A program made the position numbers and the translations under genes. From Bradyrhizobiaceae bacterium (GTDB taxonomy: Bacteria > Pseudomonadota > Alphaproteobacteria > Rhizobiales > Hyphomicrobiaceae), in contig CANJPN010000367.1 of assembly GCA_947475855.1 (NCBI GenBank), positions 1 to 6,384 on the forward strand: a stretch of 6,384 nucleotides of DNA, given 5' to 3'. Below the pieces are notes generated by a model that saw nothing but the letters and a program-made list of their open reading frames with translations, ran no database searches and was not told the DNA's origin. Shown here in pieces: positions 6,223 to 6,384 of this stretch (position 1 is its first letter; each line of letters starts with the position of its first letter).

Positions 6223-6296
6223 GGCGACAGCCGCAGCCTTGCGCAGGCTGATCATGATCGCCCGCGCGAAATGTGCGAGCCCTTGCTCCTGTCGCC
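6223..6296. other. Possible structured RNA: long stem enclosing a hairpin
   Basis: GGCGACAG (6223-6230) and CTGTCGCC (6289-6296) are perfect 8-bp complements 58 nt apart. Inside them, CAGCCT (6234-6239) and AGGCTG (6245-6250) form a 6-bp hairpin with a TGCGC loop, followed by the palindrome GATCATGATC. GGCGATC (6200-6206) can also pair with GATCGCC (6256-6262), giving a rival fold. No known RNA family is recognised, and the strand is undetermined. In GC-rich DNA some of this pairing is expected by chance. Confidence 0.25.
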
Positions 6297-6365
6297 TGGA
6301 TGCGATTTGGTCCGTATTTCAGCTTCCAACGGGTTTGCGCAATACCATCACGGAGGATCGAGGCG

Positions 6366-6384
6366 ATGGAGCTTACGATAGCGC
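6366..6384 (+). CDS. Possible 5' end of the next gene (partial)
   Basis: An ATG at 6366 opens a frame, MELTIA, that runs off the right edge. It is preceded by a full Shine-Dalgarno sequence, GGAGG at 6352-6356, nine bases upstream. A second purine-rich block, CGAGG, lies at 6359-6363. Only six codons are visible, so neither the product nor the reality of the gene can be judged. Confidence 0.35.

Larger units (their letters stand above)
6025..6365. other. Non-coding stretch after the protease, rich in inverted repeats
   Basis: No gene is recognisable in these 341 nt on either strand. Forward frames are short. A minus-strand frame is open from the right edge back to 5927 but has no usable start and an unconvincing peptide. 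The stretch holds several inverted repeats: GGACAG/TTGTCC (6112-6127), GCGATCGC (6201-6208), CAGCCT/AGGCTG (6234-6250), GATCATGATC (6250-6259) and GGCGACAG/CTGTCGCC (6223-6296). This might be a transcription end region, an RNA gene or the leader of the next gene. Confidence 0.5.

Noticed and set aside
5927..6382. Minus-strand frame open from the right edge into the protease 3' end
   Set aside because: There is no in-frame start within the intergenic part, the peptide is Arg/Thr/Gly-rich with no recognisable motif, and it would overlap the protease gene by about 100 nt. A gene entering from the right cannot be fully excluded.

Overview
The window looks like chromosomal DNA from an alphaproteobacterium, probably Hyphomicrobiales/Rhizobiales-like. 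It is GC-rich. It carries the run (lpxD)-fabZ-lpxA-lpxI-lpxB, in which LpxI rather than LpxH makes lipid X, an arrangement characteristic of Alphaproteobacteria. The genus cannot be named from the sequence alone.

Layout. Positions 1-102 hold the last 33 codons of a gene entering from the left, probably lpxD. Positions 103-386 are a non-coding gap with short repeats. Positions 387-4234 hold four tightly coupled genes: fabZ and lpxA overlap by 8 nt, lpxA and lpxI are 5 nt apart, and lpxI and lpxB overlap by 4 nt (ATGA). FabZ draws (3R)-hydroxyacyl-ACP towards fatty acids and phospholipids. LpxA uses the same class of substrate to start lipid A. LpxI cleaves UDP-2,3-diacylglucosamine to lipid X and UMP, and LpxB joins lipid X to another UDP-diacylglucosamine to give the disaccharide. 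The cluster therefore sits at the branch between phospholipid and lipid A synthesis.

After lpxB come two genes for exported proteins on the same strand. The first is a 109-residue protein with a signal peptide and a glycine-zipper segment (4390-4719). The second is a 403-residue secreted serine protease with a complete His/Asp/Ser triad, a Cys-containing N-terminal domain and no PDZ domain (4813-6024). Positions 6025-6365 hold no recognisable gene but contain several inverted repeats. A new forward gene may start at 6366 behind a GGAGG site.

The main oddity is LpxI. It has 448 residues against roughly 270-290 for the family, and the extra C-terminal part reads as a second, degenerate copy of its own catalytic (DUF1009) domain that has lost the catalytic motif. 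The rest of the lipid A cluster is ordinary. I see no CRISPR array, tRNA, rRNA, complete insertion sequence or phage gene.
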